Notes under the pieces: model-generated | The model's input: only the letters and a program-made list of their open reading frames with translations | Databases searched by the model: none | What the model was told of the DNA's origin: nothing | Translations under genes and position numbers: made by a program | DNA from: an uncultured Eubacteriales bacterium | GTDB taxonomy: Bacteria; Bacillota; Clostridia; Oscillospirales; Oscillospiraceae | Direction of reading: 5' to 3' | Assembly: GCA_902475435.1 (NCBI GenBank) | Contig: CABRZL010000006.1 | Coordinates: 1-47,854 of the forward strand | DNA: 47,854 nucleotides | Shown: positions 1-7,330 of the stretch, piece after piece | Position numbering within the stretch: the first letter of the stretch is position 1 | Layout of the letters: each line of letters begins with the position of its first letter

Positions 1-234
1 CAGCAGACCCAATGCCAAAACCGGCAGCATATTGAGAAGGACAAGCAGTGGTGTTTCCCAGTAGCCTTTGCACATCTCCAGAGGATAGGACCCTACAGCC
101 AGGAGTAGGGAGAGAATGCTAATACCAATGCAAGAAATGAGGAAAAGCAAAATATTCCACGACCATAGGCAAATCTTTCGGCGTAGAGACCACTGAGGAT
201 CCGTGCTGTGCCGGAATAAAAACCAATTGCGCAT
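1..234 (-). CDS. Membrane protein N-terminus, possibly LTA synthase family (partial)
   Basis: Only the first 78 codons are in the window; the rest lies beyond the left edge. The ATG at 234 is 3 nt after the glyQS stop, so the two genes are probably co-transcribed. I see no good ribosome site, so translation may be coupled. The peptide has a short basic N-terminus and then two hydrophobic stretches, at about residues 27-48 and 61-78. The second begins with a segment (SYPLEMCKGYW) that resembles the start of LTA synthase/sulfatase-type membrane enzymes of Oscillospirales as I remember them. That family call is an inference; the catalytic domain is not visible. Confidence 0.45.
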   Translation of the reverse strand, partial: MRNWFLFRHSTDPQWSLRRKICLWSWNILLFLISCIGISILSLLLAVGSYPLEMCKGYWETPLLVLLNMLPVLALGLL

Positions 235-237
235 CCG

Positions 238-1668
238 TCAGAAAGCCAGTTTCTCTGAGAGAAACGGGATTAACTGGTCGATTGGAATACGGACCTGCTC
301 CATTGTATCGCGGTCACGCACAGTAACACAGTGATCGGCAGGGGTGGTTTCGTCACCAACCGTTTGGAAGTCGACGGTAATACAGAATGGGGTACCGATT
401 TCATCTTCACGGCGATAACGTTTGCCAATGGAACCGGTTTCGTCATAGTCGCACATGAAGTGTTTAGAAAGCTCTGTATAGATTTCGGTGGCCTTATCGC
501 CTAATTTTTTAGAGAGCGGGAGAACCGCACATTTAAAGGGTGCAAGCGCGGGATGAAAATGCATCACAACGCGGACGTCGTCATTCCCTTTTTTGTCCTG
601 ACCCACAATTTCCTCATCATAGGCGTCTACCAAGAATGCCAAAACAGAGCGTTCCACGCCAAGGGAGGGTTCAATGACATAGGGAATATAACGGGTGTTT
701 TTCTCCTGATCGAAGTAAGTCAAATCCCGTCCAGAGGTGTTTTGATGCTGCGTCAGGTCGTAGTCAGTACGATCCGCCACACCCCAAAGTTCACCCCAGC
801 CAAAGGGAAACAAATATTCAAAATCTGTAGTAGCTTTAGAATAAAAACAGAGTTCCTCAGGATCGTGATCTCGGAGCCGCAAATTTTCTTCGTTTATACC
901 CATTGAGAGCAGCCAGTTATGACAGAACGTACGCCAGTATTGGAACCACGCGAGGTCCGTGCCGGGCTCACAGAAAAATTCCAATTCCATTTGTTCAAAT
1001 TCCCGGACCCGGAAAATAAAATTGCCAGGTGTAATTTCATTACGAAAAGATTTTCCGATTTGGCCAATGCCAAAGGGCAACTTTTTTCGGGTAGTACGTT
1101 GCACATTGACAAAGTTCACAAAAATACCCTGAGCGGTTTCGGGGCGGAGGTACACGGTGTTTTTGGCATCTTCGGTAACGCCCTGGAATGTCTTAAACAT
1201 CAAGTTGAACTGACGAATATCAGTAAAGTTGTGCTTGCCGCAAGTAGGACATGGGATGTTATGATCTTCAATAAAGGTTTTCATTTCGGCCTGAGAAAAG
1301 GCGTCAATAGGTTTTTCCAACTTGATGCCTGTTTCTGCGGTCCAATCCTCAATGAGCTTATCAGCGCGGAACCGCTCATGACATTCCCGACAGTCCATCA
1401 AAGGATCCGAGAAACCGCCCAAGTGTCCGGAAGCTACCCAGGTCTGGGGGTTCATTAAAATGGCAGAATCCAGGCCGACGTTATACGGATTTTCCTGGAC
1501 AAACTTTTTCCACCAGGCTCGCTTAACATTGTTTTTAAGCTCTACGCCCAAAGGACCAAAGTCCCAAGTGTTGGCCAGACCGCCGTAGATTTCACTGCCG
1601 GAAAAAATAAAGCCTCTGTTTTTGCAGAGAGCTACGATTTTTTCCATGGTTTTTTCCGTGTTTTTCAT
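238..1668 (-). CDS. glyQS: Glycine--tRNA ligase, single-chain (alpha2) type
   Basis: Class II aminoacyl-tRNA synthetase that charges tRNA-Gly in the cytoplasm. The 476-residue length fits the homodimeric bacterial/eukaryotic type rather than the GlyQ+GlyS two-subunit type. Visible motifs: the N-terminal GFIFSGSEIYGG, a CxxC pair at C93/C96 and another at C140/C143 (zinc knuckle), RPETAQGIF at 175-183, motif 2 FRNEITP at 208-214 and motif 3 GVERSVLAF near 340. The ATG at 1668 has GAGGAGG about 7 nt upstream and a strong promoter 60 nt upstream. The leader is only about 50 nt, too short for a T-box. A membrane-protein gene follows after 3 nt. Confidence 0.97.
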   Translation of the reverse strand: MKNTEKTMEKIVALCKNRGFIFSGSEIYGGLANTWDFGPLGVELKNNVKRAWWKKFVQENPYNVGLDSAILMNPQTWVASGHLGGFSDPLMDCRECHERFRADKLIEDWTAETGIKLEKPIDAFSQAEMKTFIEDHNIPCPTCGKHNFTDIRQFNLMFKTFQGVTEDAKNTVYLRPETAQGIFVNFVNVQRTTRKKLPFGIGQIGKSFRNEITPGNFIFRVREFEQMELEFFCEPGTDLAWFQYWRTFCHNWLLSMGINEENLRLRDHDPEELCFYSKATTDFEYLFPFGWGELWGVADRTDYDLTQHQNTSGRDLTYFDQEKNTRYIPYVIEPSLGVERSVLAFLVDAYDEEIVGQDKKGNDDVRVVMHFHPALAPFKCAVLPLSKKLGDKATEIYTELSKHFMCDYDETGSIGKRYRREDEIGTPFCITVDFQTVGDETTPADHCVTVRDRDTMEQVRIPIDQLIPFLSEKLAF

Positions 1669-1728
1669 ATGAAATATGCCTCCTCAGCAACATTCTTTCA
1701 CAAACCTGAATATACATTTAATATTAAC

Positions 1729-1756
1729 ATTATAACCACTCACGGGACAAAGTCAA
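1729..1756 (-). promoter_or_regulatory. Sigma-A promoter of glyQS
   Basis: On the minus strand, -35 TTGACT (1751-1756), 16-bp spacer, perfect -10 TATAAT (1729-1734). Transcription would start near 1722, leaving a leader of about 54 nt. Confidence 0.85.
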
Positions 1757-1852
1757 CCACGATTCACGGATTTTACAAGGATTCCAAGCATTTTGTACTG
1801 TGCCACAAAAACGCCGTCAGAATAAACAGAGAAATGCGTCGTTTTTACAAAG

Positions 1853-1896
1853 TAAAAAGCAGAGGCGGGCGGACAGCCTGAAGTCTGTCCGCCCGC
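1853..1896 (-). terminator. Rho-independent terminator of the candidate small RNA
   Basis: Perfect 12-bp GC-rich stem (1865-1876 with 1885-1896), 8-nt loop, then a T5 run (1853-1857) starting 7 nt after the stem on the minus strand. It ends the RNA that starts near 2098, upstream of the glyQS promoter. Confidence 0.75.
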
Positions 1897-2098
1897 AATC
1901 TTTAGGAGTGTGAGAGTTGGTACCTTGTATTTGTTGCGCAGCCCCGACCCTCTGGCAAGGGCCGGAACAGCTGTGCCGGGCTGGCAGATCTGGCAATCCG
2001 CCGCATCCCAAAAGAAGGAGATATGAGTATATGGCTCCCTGTTATACTGGCACAAACAGGGTTTGAAACATACCACTTGTTACATACGTTTCAGCCAT
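1853..2098 (-). ncRNA. Candidate structured small RNA with repeated UGCCAG hairpin loops
   Basis: About 245 nt lie between a near-consensus promoter and a strong terminator, with no plausible reading frame. On the minus strand I can fold, in order: hairpin A (2085-2093 with 2064-2072, 9 bp); hairpin B (2055-2061 with 2037-2043, 7 bp); hairpin C (1996-2002 with 1983-1989, 7 bp with one G-U); hairpin D (1958-1965 with 1944-1951, 8 bp with one G-U); then about 40 nt of mostly unpaired RNA; then the terminator. The loops of C and D are exactly UGCCAG and the 11-nt loop of B also contains UGCCAG. I looked for 6S, SRP, tmRNA and T-box signatures and recognised none. The family is unknown to me. Confidence 0.65.
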
Positions 2099-2104
2099 GG
2101 CATC

Positions 2105-2133
2105 ATCATATCATACTTGTCCGGATGTGTCAA
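2105..2133 (-). promoter_or_regulatory. Strong sigma-A promoter of the candidate small RNA
   Basis: Minus strand: perfect -35 TTGACA (2128-2133), 17-bp spacer, -10 TATGAT (2105-2110). It lies in the intergenic region 57 nt after the acyltransferase stop. Predicted start is near 2098. Confidence 0.85.
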
Positions 2134-2189
2134 TACCTTTGCGGGAGAAATCGAACGAAAACGGGCGATTCTTATGCTGTGCGGCATCT

Positions 2190-3173
2190 TTATTGTCGTT
2201 TTGACAAATGCAGCCGCGATACAACAAGATAGTGATACAAGCATCCCAATGCCAAGCAGGCCAAAAGGATACAGAGCCAAATTCGATTTCGAAATGTTGT
2301 AGTAGCAAAAATAATCTTATAGACTCCAACATGAACCATCAGAATTTCCGCGGAGCTTTCACCACACCATTGAAATGGACGCATCAGCAAGGAGGGAATA
2401 CGATATTTGCGGCAAATTGCAGCCAGATCGGAGATCATAATGGCTGCACCAGGGATAATCAGCGCATATGGATACCACCACAGGCCCAGACTGTACCCAT
2501 AAGTCCAGCCCAGCCCCCAGTAAGTAGCTGCCACAAGCCATAGCCCTAGAAACATCAGTGGATAAAGTATGCAGCGTAGTAGCTTTTCATGAGAAAAACC
2601 ACGGCACTCCAGACAGCCAAAGAGCATGCCTGTGAGGAAGATTGGTAATCGGGTTACTGCTACCATAAGCCGGTCAACCGGACATAAAATTCCCAACAAA
2701 ACAGAAATTATAGTGAGGGACAACCAGAGCGGGATAGGATGTTTTGTGCGAGAAAACAGATGGTAAAGAGGAACTGCCAATAAAAAGAACGCCCACACAG
2801 CGGAAAAATACCAGTTGAGCTGGTTTGTCTGTCCAAACCACCATCCCAGAAGGGTGACGCTACCGATAAAGTCTCTTCCGGTCATGAACCCGGCCAAAAA
2901 CATAATCAAGCCCCAGGGGATCAGAAACAGGTATAACCCCGGAAAGAGTCGGATTGCCCGCTGACAAAGATAGCCTCTCCCGCCACGGCTGCGGATGGAG
3001 TGATAGGCCCCCAGACCAGAGAGAAATAAAAATAGGTCTACTCCGCAGTTGAGCATATCGTGGAACAGTTTCAGCCAAGGGTTATGAATGACAAAGGGCG
3101 CATGAAAAAAGGCAATGCCACAGATCGCAAGGCCCATCAATAGGCTGCGCCCCGCTCGAAGATTTTTGAACAC
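2190..3173 (-). CDS. Acyltransferase family 3 (OafA/YrhL-like) membrane protein
   Basis: Integral membrane protein of 327 residues with about ten hydrophobic segments spread over its whole length, close to the usual size of acyltransferase-3 proteins. These transfer acyl groups to sugars or lipids at the cell envelope. Family-like features are the early GIAFFHAPF segment with its conserved-type histidine, the DLFLFLSGLGAYHS segment and a following basic cluster (SIRSRGGRGYL). The start codon is GTG at 3173, directly abutting the TAG of the upstream gene, so the two are translationally linked. The substrate cannot be read from sequence. The small-RNA promoter begins 57 nt after the stop. Confidence 0.8.
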   Translation of the reverse strand: MFKNLRAGRSLLMGLAICGIAFFHAPFVIHNPWLKLFHDMLNCGVDLFLFLSGLGAYHSIRSRGGRGYLCQRAIRLFPGLYLFLIPWGLIMFLAGFMTGRDFIGSVTLLGWWFGQTNQLNWYFSAVWAFFLLAVPLYHLFSRTKHPIPLWLSLTIISVLLGILCPVDRLMVAVTRLPIFLTGMLFGCLECRGFSHEKLLRCILYPLMFLGLWLVAATYWGLGWTYGYSLGLWWYPYALIIPGAAIMISDLAAICRKYRIPSLLMRPFQWCGESSAEILMVHVGVYKIIFATTTFRNRIWLCILLACLALGCLYHYLVVSRLHLSKRQ

Positions 3174-4070
3174 CTATTTCACCTGGCCGGAGATCAGCCA
3201 AGGAGCAGGTTCACGTTCCATTTCGCCCTTTGCGTTCAGGCGGGAAATACCTATCTGAATGGCTTCAGTCATTGTAATTCCATGGCGTTCCAGCATACTG
3301 GGGATTGTGGAGAGATACCGGAAATCGAGTGTATATATAAATAGCCGGATAGCCGGATTTTGGCGAATCAGTGCAGCAATTTCCTGTTCCATATACTCGG
3401 ATGCCACCAGAAATGCCGTGTTCGGAGTGGGCAGAGATTCGGTCTTTTCGATGCTGTCCACTACGGTGACATTGTTGAGGCCGAATTTCTTTGCGTTCTC
3501 TTCCATCGTAGCGCAGTCAAGTGGATTGTGTTCTACCGCAACCAGAGAGCCTTCTGCAGCCACCAATGCCGCTTCTACAGCAATACTTGCAGCGCCGACG
3601 GTGAGAATAGAGTCCCGAAGTTCTGCCTGTAGTTTGGACATGATTACGGAGCGGATTTCACTGCTGACATAACGGATGGAGCCGTTGCAAAATTGTTGGT
3701 TACTGAGGCCAATTTGATAAGTGCTGCGATAACATTCGTTTATGATGAGCATACCGGCGGGGGCGTTAATGCCGCGGTCGATCATATCTTGGAGCTTGTC
3801 ATGTTTAATTGGGCCTACAGGTTCGCTACCTTCGTTATACCAAATGTCGCAGTCGCCCAGACCGGCATCCCACATATTATAAAAAATATCTGGATGTCCC
3901 GCATCTGTAAGTACCATGACCTGCCTGGAAGACTGAACTGCGGGAATAATATTTTTGTTCTCCCGTGTGATGTCCAAAATTTTCAATGTGGCTAAATCCA
4001 ATTGACTGTGCTTGGAGAAGTAGCTCAGCCACTGCAAAATTATTTCGTTGTTAAAATCAGAGAGATCCAT
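3174..4070 (-). CDS. CobL/CbiET-like protein with degenerate SAM-binding motif
   Basis: The 298 residues follow the layout of precorrin-6Y methylases. An N-terminal CbiE-like part (about 1-125) has VMVLTDAGHPDIFY where CbiE has its Gly-Asp-Pro loop. A CbiT-like part (about 128-215) has the typical lead-in GSIRYVSSEIRSVIMSKL and an acidic residue E180 in the place that normally holds the SAM ribose. The glycine-rich motif I, expected as GxGxGxxxxE, is TVGAASIAVEAA (157-168) and lacks the usual glycines. No other cobalamin gene is nearby; the partner is a membrane acyltransferase. Either an inactive/repurposed domain or a very divergent methylase. ATG at 4070 preceded by AAAGGGG. Confidence 0.65.
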   Translation of the reverse strand: MDLSDFNNEIILQWLSYFSKHSQLDLATLKILDITRENKNIIPAVQSSRQVMVLTDAGHPDIFYNMWDAGLGDCDIWYNEGSEPVGPIKHDKLQDMIDRGINAPAGMLIINECYRSTYQIGLSNQQFCNGSIRYVSSEIRSVIMSKLQAELRDSILTVGAASIAVEAALVAAEGSLVAVEHNPLDCATMEENAKKFGLNNVTVVDSIEKTESLPTPNTAFLVASEYMEQEIAALIRQNPAIRLFIYTLDFRYLSTIPSMLERHGITMTEAIQIGISRLNAKGEMEREPAPWLISGQVK

Positions 4071-4105
4071 ATTGTGTCCCCTTTTCTAAATGATTCTTGC
4101 ATCCT

Positions 4106-4134
4106 ATTATATCATAGCTTTTCTCTGGTGAAAA
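4106..4134 (-). promoter_or_regulatory. Promoter of the CobL-like/acyltransferase pair
   Basis: Minus strand: -35 TTTTCA (4129-4134), 17-bp spacer, perfect -10 TATAAT (4106-4111). Confidence 0.6.
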
Positions 4135-4175
4135 TGACCTTAGGTAATTTATTTGGTTGTTTTGAGATCGGATAG

Positions 4176-4204
4176 TTGCATAGCGAACCAATTTGTGCTA
4201 TGAT
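4176..4204 (+). promoter_or_regulatory. Promoter of the GGP-repeat beta-helix gene
   Basis: -35 TTGCAT (4176-4181), 17-bp spacer, -10 TATGAT (4199-4204). It fixes the start of the next gene: the GTG at 4193 lies inside the promoter and cannot be used. Confidence 0.75.
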
Positions 4205-4234
4205 GTTTGTAAATTCCAAAAGGAGGAATACCAG

Positions 4235-6424
4235 ATGATGCAGTTTCAAGAAGCAATGGGCCCTGGTCCTGGTGGCCCGGGAATGCCGATGGGTGGCCCC
4301 GGCGGCCCGGGAGGCCCAGGTGGTCCGGGAGGTCCAGGTGGTCCGGGAGGTCCCGGTGGTCCTCCGCCTATGGGGCCGACAAAACCAGGCAGGGCAGAGG
4401 AGTTGGAGGATTTTTCTGATGTAAAGAATCGGGAAGCCGTTGCTCTGTGTTACGAGCTAGAACTTGTGGAGCCCATAGAGGAAAATGGAAAGTTTTATTT
4501 GAAGGCGGGCGAAGTAGCTGGAGCAGAGGCCTTGCAGGCGCTGGCTGAAAAGGCGGCGAAACTGGTTCAAAAGAAAACGGCTTATGTACCAGCAGGACCG
4601 ACGCTGGATGACGCCTGTGGTCAGCTAATTGATGCAATGAAGGCCGGAGTGGATGGTCTTCCAGCACTTAAAATCATTCCGGAAACTGTGAAGTTGGATG
4701 TGCTGAACATTGGAGAGAACGATCTTTATGTGGCGGGGCCCGGCAAGGAACTGACAATGACTGTTTCCGGCGTTGGTACCAATCGGAAACCCGGTACCTA
4801 CCACGACGTAACACTTACTGTTACAGATGCCTACACAAAGACGACAGGCGGACCGGGCGGCGTACATACGCATCACTATCGTACGGCGTTATTTGTAAAA
4901 GATGGCGAGATTCAGGAAGACAAATCTGTGAAGGCTGCTATTTTGGCGGGCGAGGTCAACGGTGAAAAAGCTGTGGGACTGAAAATCGACGATCATCAGC
5001 ATCTGTTTAATGGCGTCATGGTTACCGGTGGCAAGTATGAAATTGATGGAGCAGACCTGTCGTTTATCGGAAACGGAGGAAACGATTTTCAGGGATATGG
5101 CGCGGGAATTATGACCACTGGCGATGCAGATGTCACGGTGGAAAATACCAGAGTCCATGTGGAAGGTGCAATTCGTTCTGCCATGTGGTGTGGCGGCGAG
5201 AGCCATCTTCATGTAAAGGATTCTGTCATTGACTCCATTGATGCCGATCCTTTTGATGAGGATTTCCGTGCGTTGTCCGTGCCTATGATGAAGTCGGTAC
5301 CTTTTGCGCTGGGGCTTATTGGTAACTGCCGAGCCACCAATGTGCTGGAAGCAGGACAGGTAACCTATGAGAATTGTATTGTTGTAGCAGACAACTGGGC
5401 ACCGCTATCTACAGACTCCGGATATCCGCCCACGTCTCTGACCGTAAAGAATGTGCTGGCTGGAATAGGCCGCTTGGAAGAGGCTCAGCCGGGTAAAGAA
5501 TATACTGCCACAAAGACGATAGCTGGGAAAACCTGGGGCTATACCATGGGCGGCAGCGGTTATATTGCCTATGGAGACGGCGGAGTTGTGGATACCTTCG
5601 AAGATTGCCAGTTCTATTCTCCCGACTATTTGTTGATTTGTACCGGCGTACAGCCGATGACCTTTAAAAACGTCACCGGTAAGGCTGGACGAGCGCTTGC
5701 CATGTGGCATCAAGCACAGGGAGGAAAGCTCTTCATTGAGGGCGGTTCCTATGAAATTGACAAGTGCGCATTTCAGATCAAGTCGGGGGCCTATGTGAGC
5801 ATTGACATGAAAGATGCAGAATTGAAGCTGGGAGAAAACGGCGTGCTGATTCAGCAACTGGAAAGCGACGATGCCGGCGGCATAGTCACTCGAAAATACG
5901 TGGTGCCGGAACAGGAAGACGATTGGTCTACTGTAGCTCCGGCACAGCGCGAGATCCCGGATTCAACGGCGGTCTTTACCAATGAGACGTTGAAGGGAGA
6001 TATTTTCAACTCTGTTTATGGTGCAAAGCATGGGCTGAGTGTGACGCTGAAAAACGCGAACCTCACCGGTGTGGTGTCCTCTTCTCATGCAAACCATTTG
6101 TTTGCCGACAGCACAGTGGCGCCTGGCGGTACTGTGTTTGAGCAGGATAACCATTGGGATGCAAAGACTGCAGCGGACTATAAAATCGTAGATCCCAAGG
6201 CATATCTCTATGCCGGGCGACTGAAGAACACGCCGGCACCGGCGGTCAATAACCCAGTAAAGCTCAGTTTAGAGGACGGTTCCGTTTGGACTGTATCCGG
6301 AACCAGCTATTTAGCTGGTCTGGCCTTCTCCAAGGACAGTAAAGTCAATGGAACGATTACGGTGAATGGCACAGTGGTAGATGCCCCCGGCAGCTATGTG
6401 GGTGAAATTGTAGTAACACCGTAG
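4235..6424 (+). CDS. Gly-Gly-Pro repeat plus right-handed beta-helix protein
   Basis: 729 residues from the ATG at 4235 (a second ATG follows directly), with AGGAGG at 4221-4226. After a short head, residues about 9-47 are a collagen-like run of GGP triplets with some Met and extra Pro. Residues about 60-110 (NREAVALCYELELVEP, then an Ala-rich helix) loosely recall a degenerate S-layer homology repeat. From about 230 to 640 short beta-strand repeats (MTTGDADVTVENTRVHVEG, FEDCQFYSPDYLLICTG, FIEGGSYEID) indicate a parallel beta-helix, a fold common in carbohydrate-binding or surface proteins. No signal peptide, membrane segment or sorting motif is visible, which is odd for such a protein. Function unknown. 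An Xaa-Pro aminopeptidase lies about 900 bp downstream. Confidence 0.75.
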   Translation: MMQFQEAMGPGPGGPGMPMGGPGGPGGPGGPGGPGGPGGPGGPPPMGPTKPGRAEELEDFSDVKNREAVALCYELELVEPIEENGKFYLKAGEVAGAEALQALAEKAAKLVQKKTAYVPAGPTLDDACGQLIDAMKAGVDGLPALKIIPETVKLDVLNIGENDLYVAGPGKELTMTVSGVGTNRKPGTYHDVTLTVTDAYTKTTGGPGGVHTHHYRTALFVKDGEIQEDKSVKAAILAGEVNGEKAVGLKIDDHQHLFNGVMVTGGKYEIDGADLSFIGNGGNDFQGYGAGIMTTGDADVTVENTRVHVEGAIRSAMWCGGESHLHVKDSVIDSIDADPFDEDFRALSVPMMKSVPFALGLIGNCRATNVLEAGQVTYENCIVVADNWAPLSTDSGYPPTSLTVKNVLAGIGRLEEAQPGKEYTATKTIAGKTWGYTMGGSGYIAYGDGGVVDTFEDCQFYSPDYLLICTGVQPMTFKNVTGKAGRALAMWHQAQGGKLFIEGGSYEIDKCAFQIKSGAYVSIDMKDAELKLGENGVLIQQLESDDAGGIVTRKYVVPEQEDDWSTVAPAQREIPDSTAVFTNETLKGDIFNSVYGAKHGLSVTLKNANLTGVVSSSHANHLFADSTVAPGGTVFEQDNHWDAKTAADYKIVDPKAYLYAGRLKNTPAPAVNNPVKLSLEDGSVWTVSGTSYLAGLAFSKDSKVNGTITVNGTVVDAPGSYVGEIVVTP
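4284..4373 (+). repeat. In-frame 9-bp tandem repeat (GGN GGN CCN)
   Basis: About ten imperfect copies of a 9-nt unit (variants of GGTGGCCCC / GGAGGTCCA / GGAGGCCCA) encode the Gly-Gly-Pro tract. Synonymous changes differ between copies, so the repeat is not a very recent expansion, but its length could vary between strains. Confidence 0.85.
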
Positions 6425-6470
6425 GGCGAAAGTGCGCTTGTCCAAGAACTTTGTTCATCTCAGAAGTCAC

Positions 6471-6498
6471 AAGGCCGCATCCAAACGGATGCGGCCTT
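6471..6498. terminator. Hairpin between convergent genes
   Basis: Perfect 12-bp stem (6471-6482 with 6487-6498) with AAAC loop. No T-run on either side, so it is a terminator-like hairpin rather than a textbook terminator. Confidence 0.5.
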
Positions 6499-6580
6499 GC
6501 GTATAGGGCGTAGGTAAATTTACTGTCGGAATGGAAGTTCCTTAAAAACGTCTTGAATATTCAAAATGCTTTGCAAAGGA

Positions 6581-6865
6581 TTATGAGTGTGTATTTTTAT
6601 CAGAATCAAGTGGCTGAGACGAAAGGAATGTTTGCATAGTGCTGTCTATGCTGCATACTTTATCTACCAATTCGCCAAAGCCGCAGAGCAGTAAATTGGA
6701 CAGCCAGGAGAGGAAAGCACCGACGATCAGAATGATAACGGCTGAAAGAATAGAAAAACCAAAACTGCCATTACGATAACTGGAGCCGCCCGTCAGCGTC
6801 CAAACAAATCGATAAGCACCAATTGATGCAAAGAAAGAAACAATAACGCCAATGAAAGCAAACAT
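6581..6865 (-). CDS. Small membrane protein, probably with a lost N-terminus
   Basis: Two hydrophobic segments (residues about 1-18 and 35-62) followed by GFGELVDKVCSID. This pattern recalls small Clostridial zinc-ribbon/membrane proteins in which the Gly-Phe-Gly-Glu-Leu-Val block follows the second membrane segment. The only in-frame ATG is at 6865 and has no ribosome site. In the same frame upstream (6866-6922) the DNA still reads like protein (IYQNPGRRIKSVAE directly before the Met), which matches the Asn-Pro-Gly-Lys/Arg segment such proteins carry. No ATG, GTG or TTG exists in that frame before a stop. So the gene has probably lost its 5' part, or uses a rare start such as ATT or ATA. Confidence 0.55.
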   Translation of the reverse strand: MFAFIGVIVSFFASIGAYRFVWTLTGGSSYRNGSFGFSILSAVIILIVGAFLSWLSNLLLCGFGELVDKVCSIDSTMQTFLSSQPLDSDKNTHS

Positions 6866-7036
6866 TTCTGCAACACTTTTTATGCGTCGTCCGGGGTTTT
6901 GATATATTGCAAATCCATCCTTTATACTTGTTTTTAAAATTATATGTTAAGTATAATACAATTTGTTTTAAAAGCTAATATAACAAAACGTTTTAATATA
7001 TTTTTTGTGTATCTAATATAAAAGGGTGTGCACAAA

Positions 7037-7261
7037 ATGTACCAACGTATTCGAGATTTGAGAGAAGACAGAGATTTAAAACAAAGGAAATTAGCGGAAT
7101 ATTTGGGATGTTCCCAAGTGTGCTATTCTTTTTATGAAATTGGACGACGGGACATTCCTACGGAGATGCTGATTCGACTGTGTTATTTTTATGATACCAG
7201 TGTAGACTATTTGCTGGGGATTACGGACACTAAAACGCCATACCCGAGAAAACAGCTCTGA
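7037..7261 (+). CDS. XRE-family helix-turn-helix transcriptional regulator
   Basis: 74 residues, nearly all of it one Cro/CI-type DNA-binding domain: IRDLREDRDLKQRKLAEYLGCSQVCYSFYEIGRR. The tail PTEMLIRLCYFYDTSVDYLLG is the usual end of the domain. I chose the ATG at 7037 because AAGGG at 7022-7026 is about 10 nt upstream; a GTG at 7028 is too close to it. The upstream 170 bp are very AT-rich and hold several weak -10-like boxes, so autoregulation there is possible. Targets unknown. A peptidase gene follows after 69 bp on the same strand. Confidence 0.85.
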   Translation: MYQRIRDLREDRDLKQRKLAEYLGCSQVCYSFYEIGRRDIPTEMLIRLCYFYDTSVDYLLGITDTKTPYPRKQL

Positions 7262-7330
7262 ATACATTGCGCTTTTACCGGATTTGGCGTATACTACCTT
7301 TGGAACGACAATGAGAAAGAGGTTTTTGTA

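Noticed and set aside
919..1458. Plus-strand frame opposite glyQS
   Set aside because: Antisense to a conserved synthetase; no domain or ribosome site.
1669..1900. T-box riboswitch for glyQS
   Set aside because: The glyQS promoter lies only about 54 nt before the start codon and no AGGGUGGNACCGCG-type box is present on the minus strand; GGTACC in the region lies outside the leader.
1817..2332. Several short frames over the candidate small RNA
   Set aside because: No ribosome sites, no protein-like composition, and the stretch is explained better by hairpins, promoter and terminator.
4193..4234. Upstream GTG start of the beta-helix gene
   Set aside because: It is inside the promoter; AGGAGG precedes the ATG at 4235.
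4284..4373. CRISPR-like or intergenic minisatellite repeat
   Set aside because: The 9-bp units are in frame inside a gene and encode Gly-Gly-Pro; no spacers.
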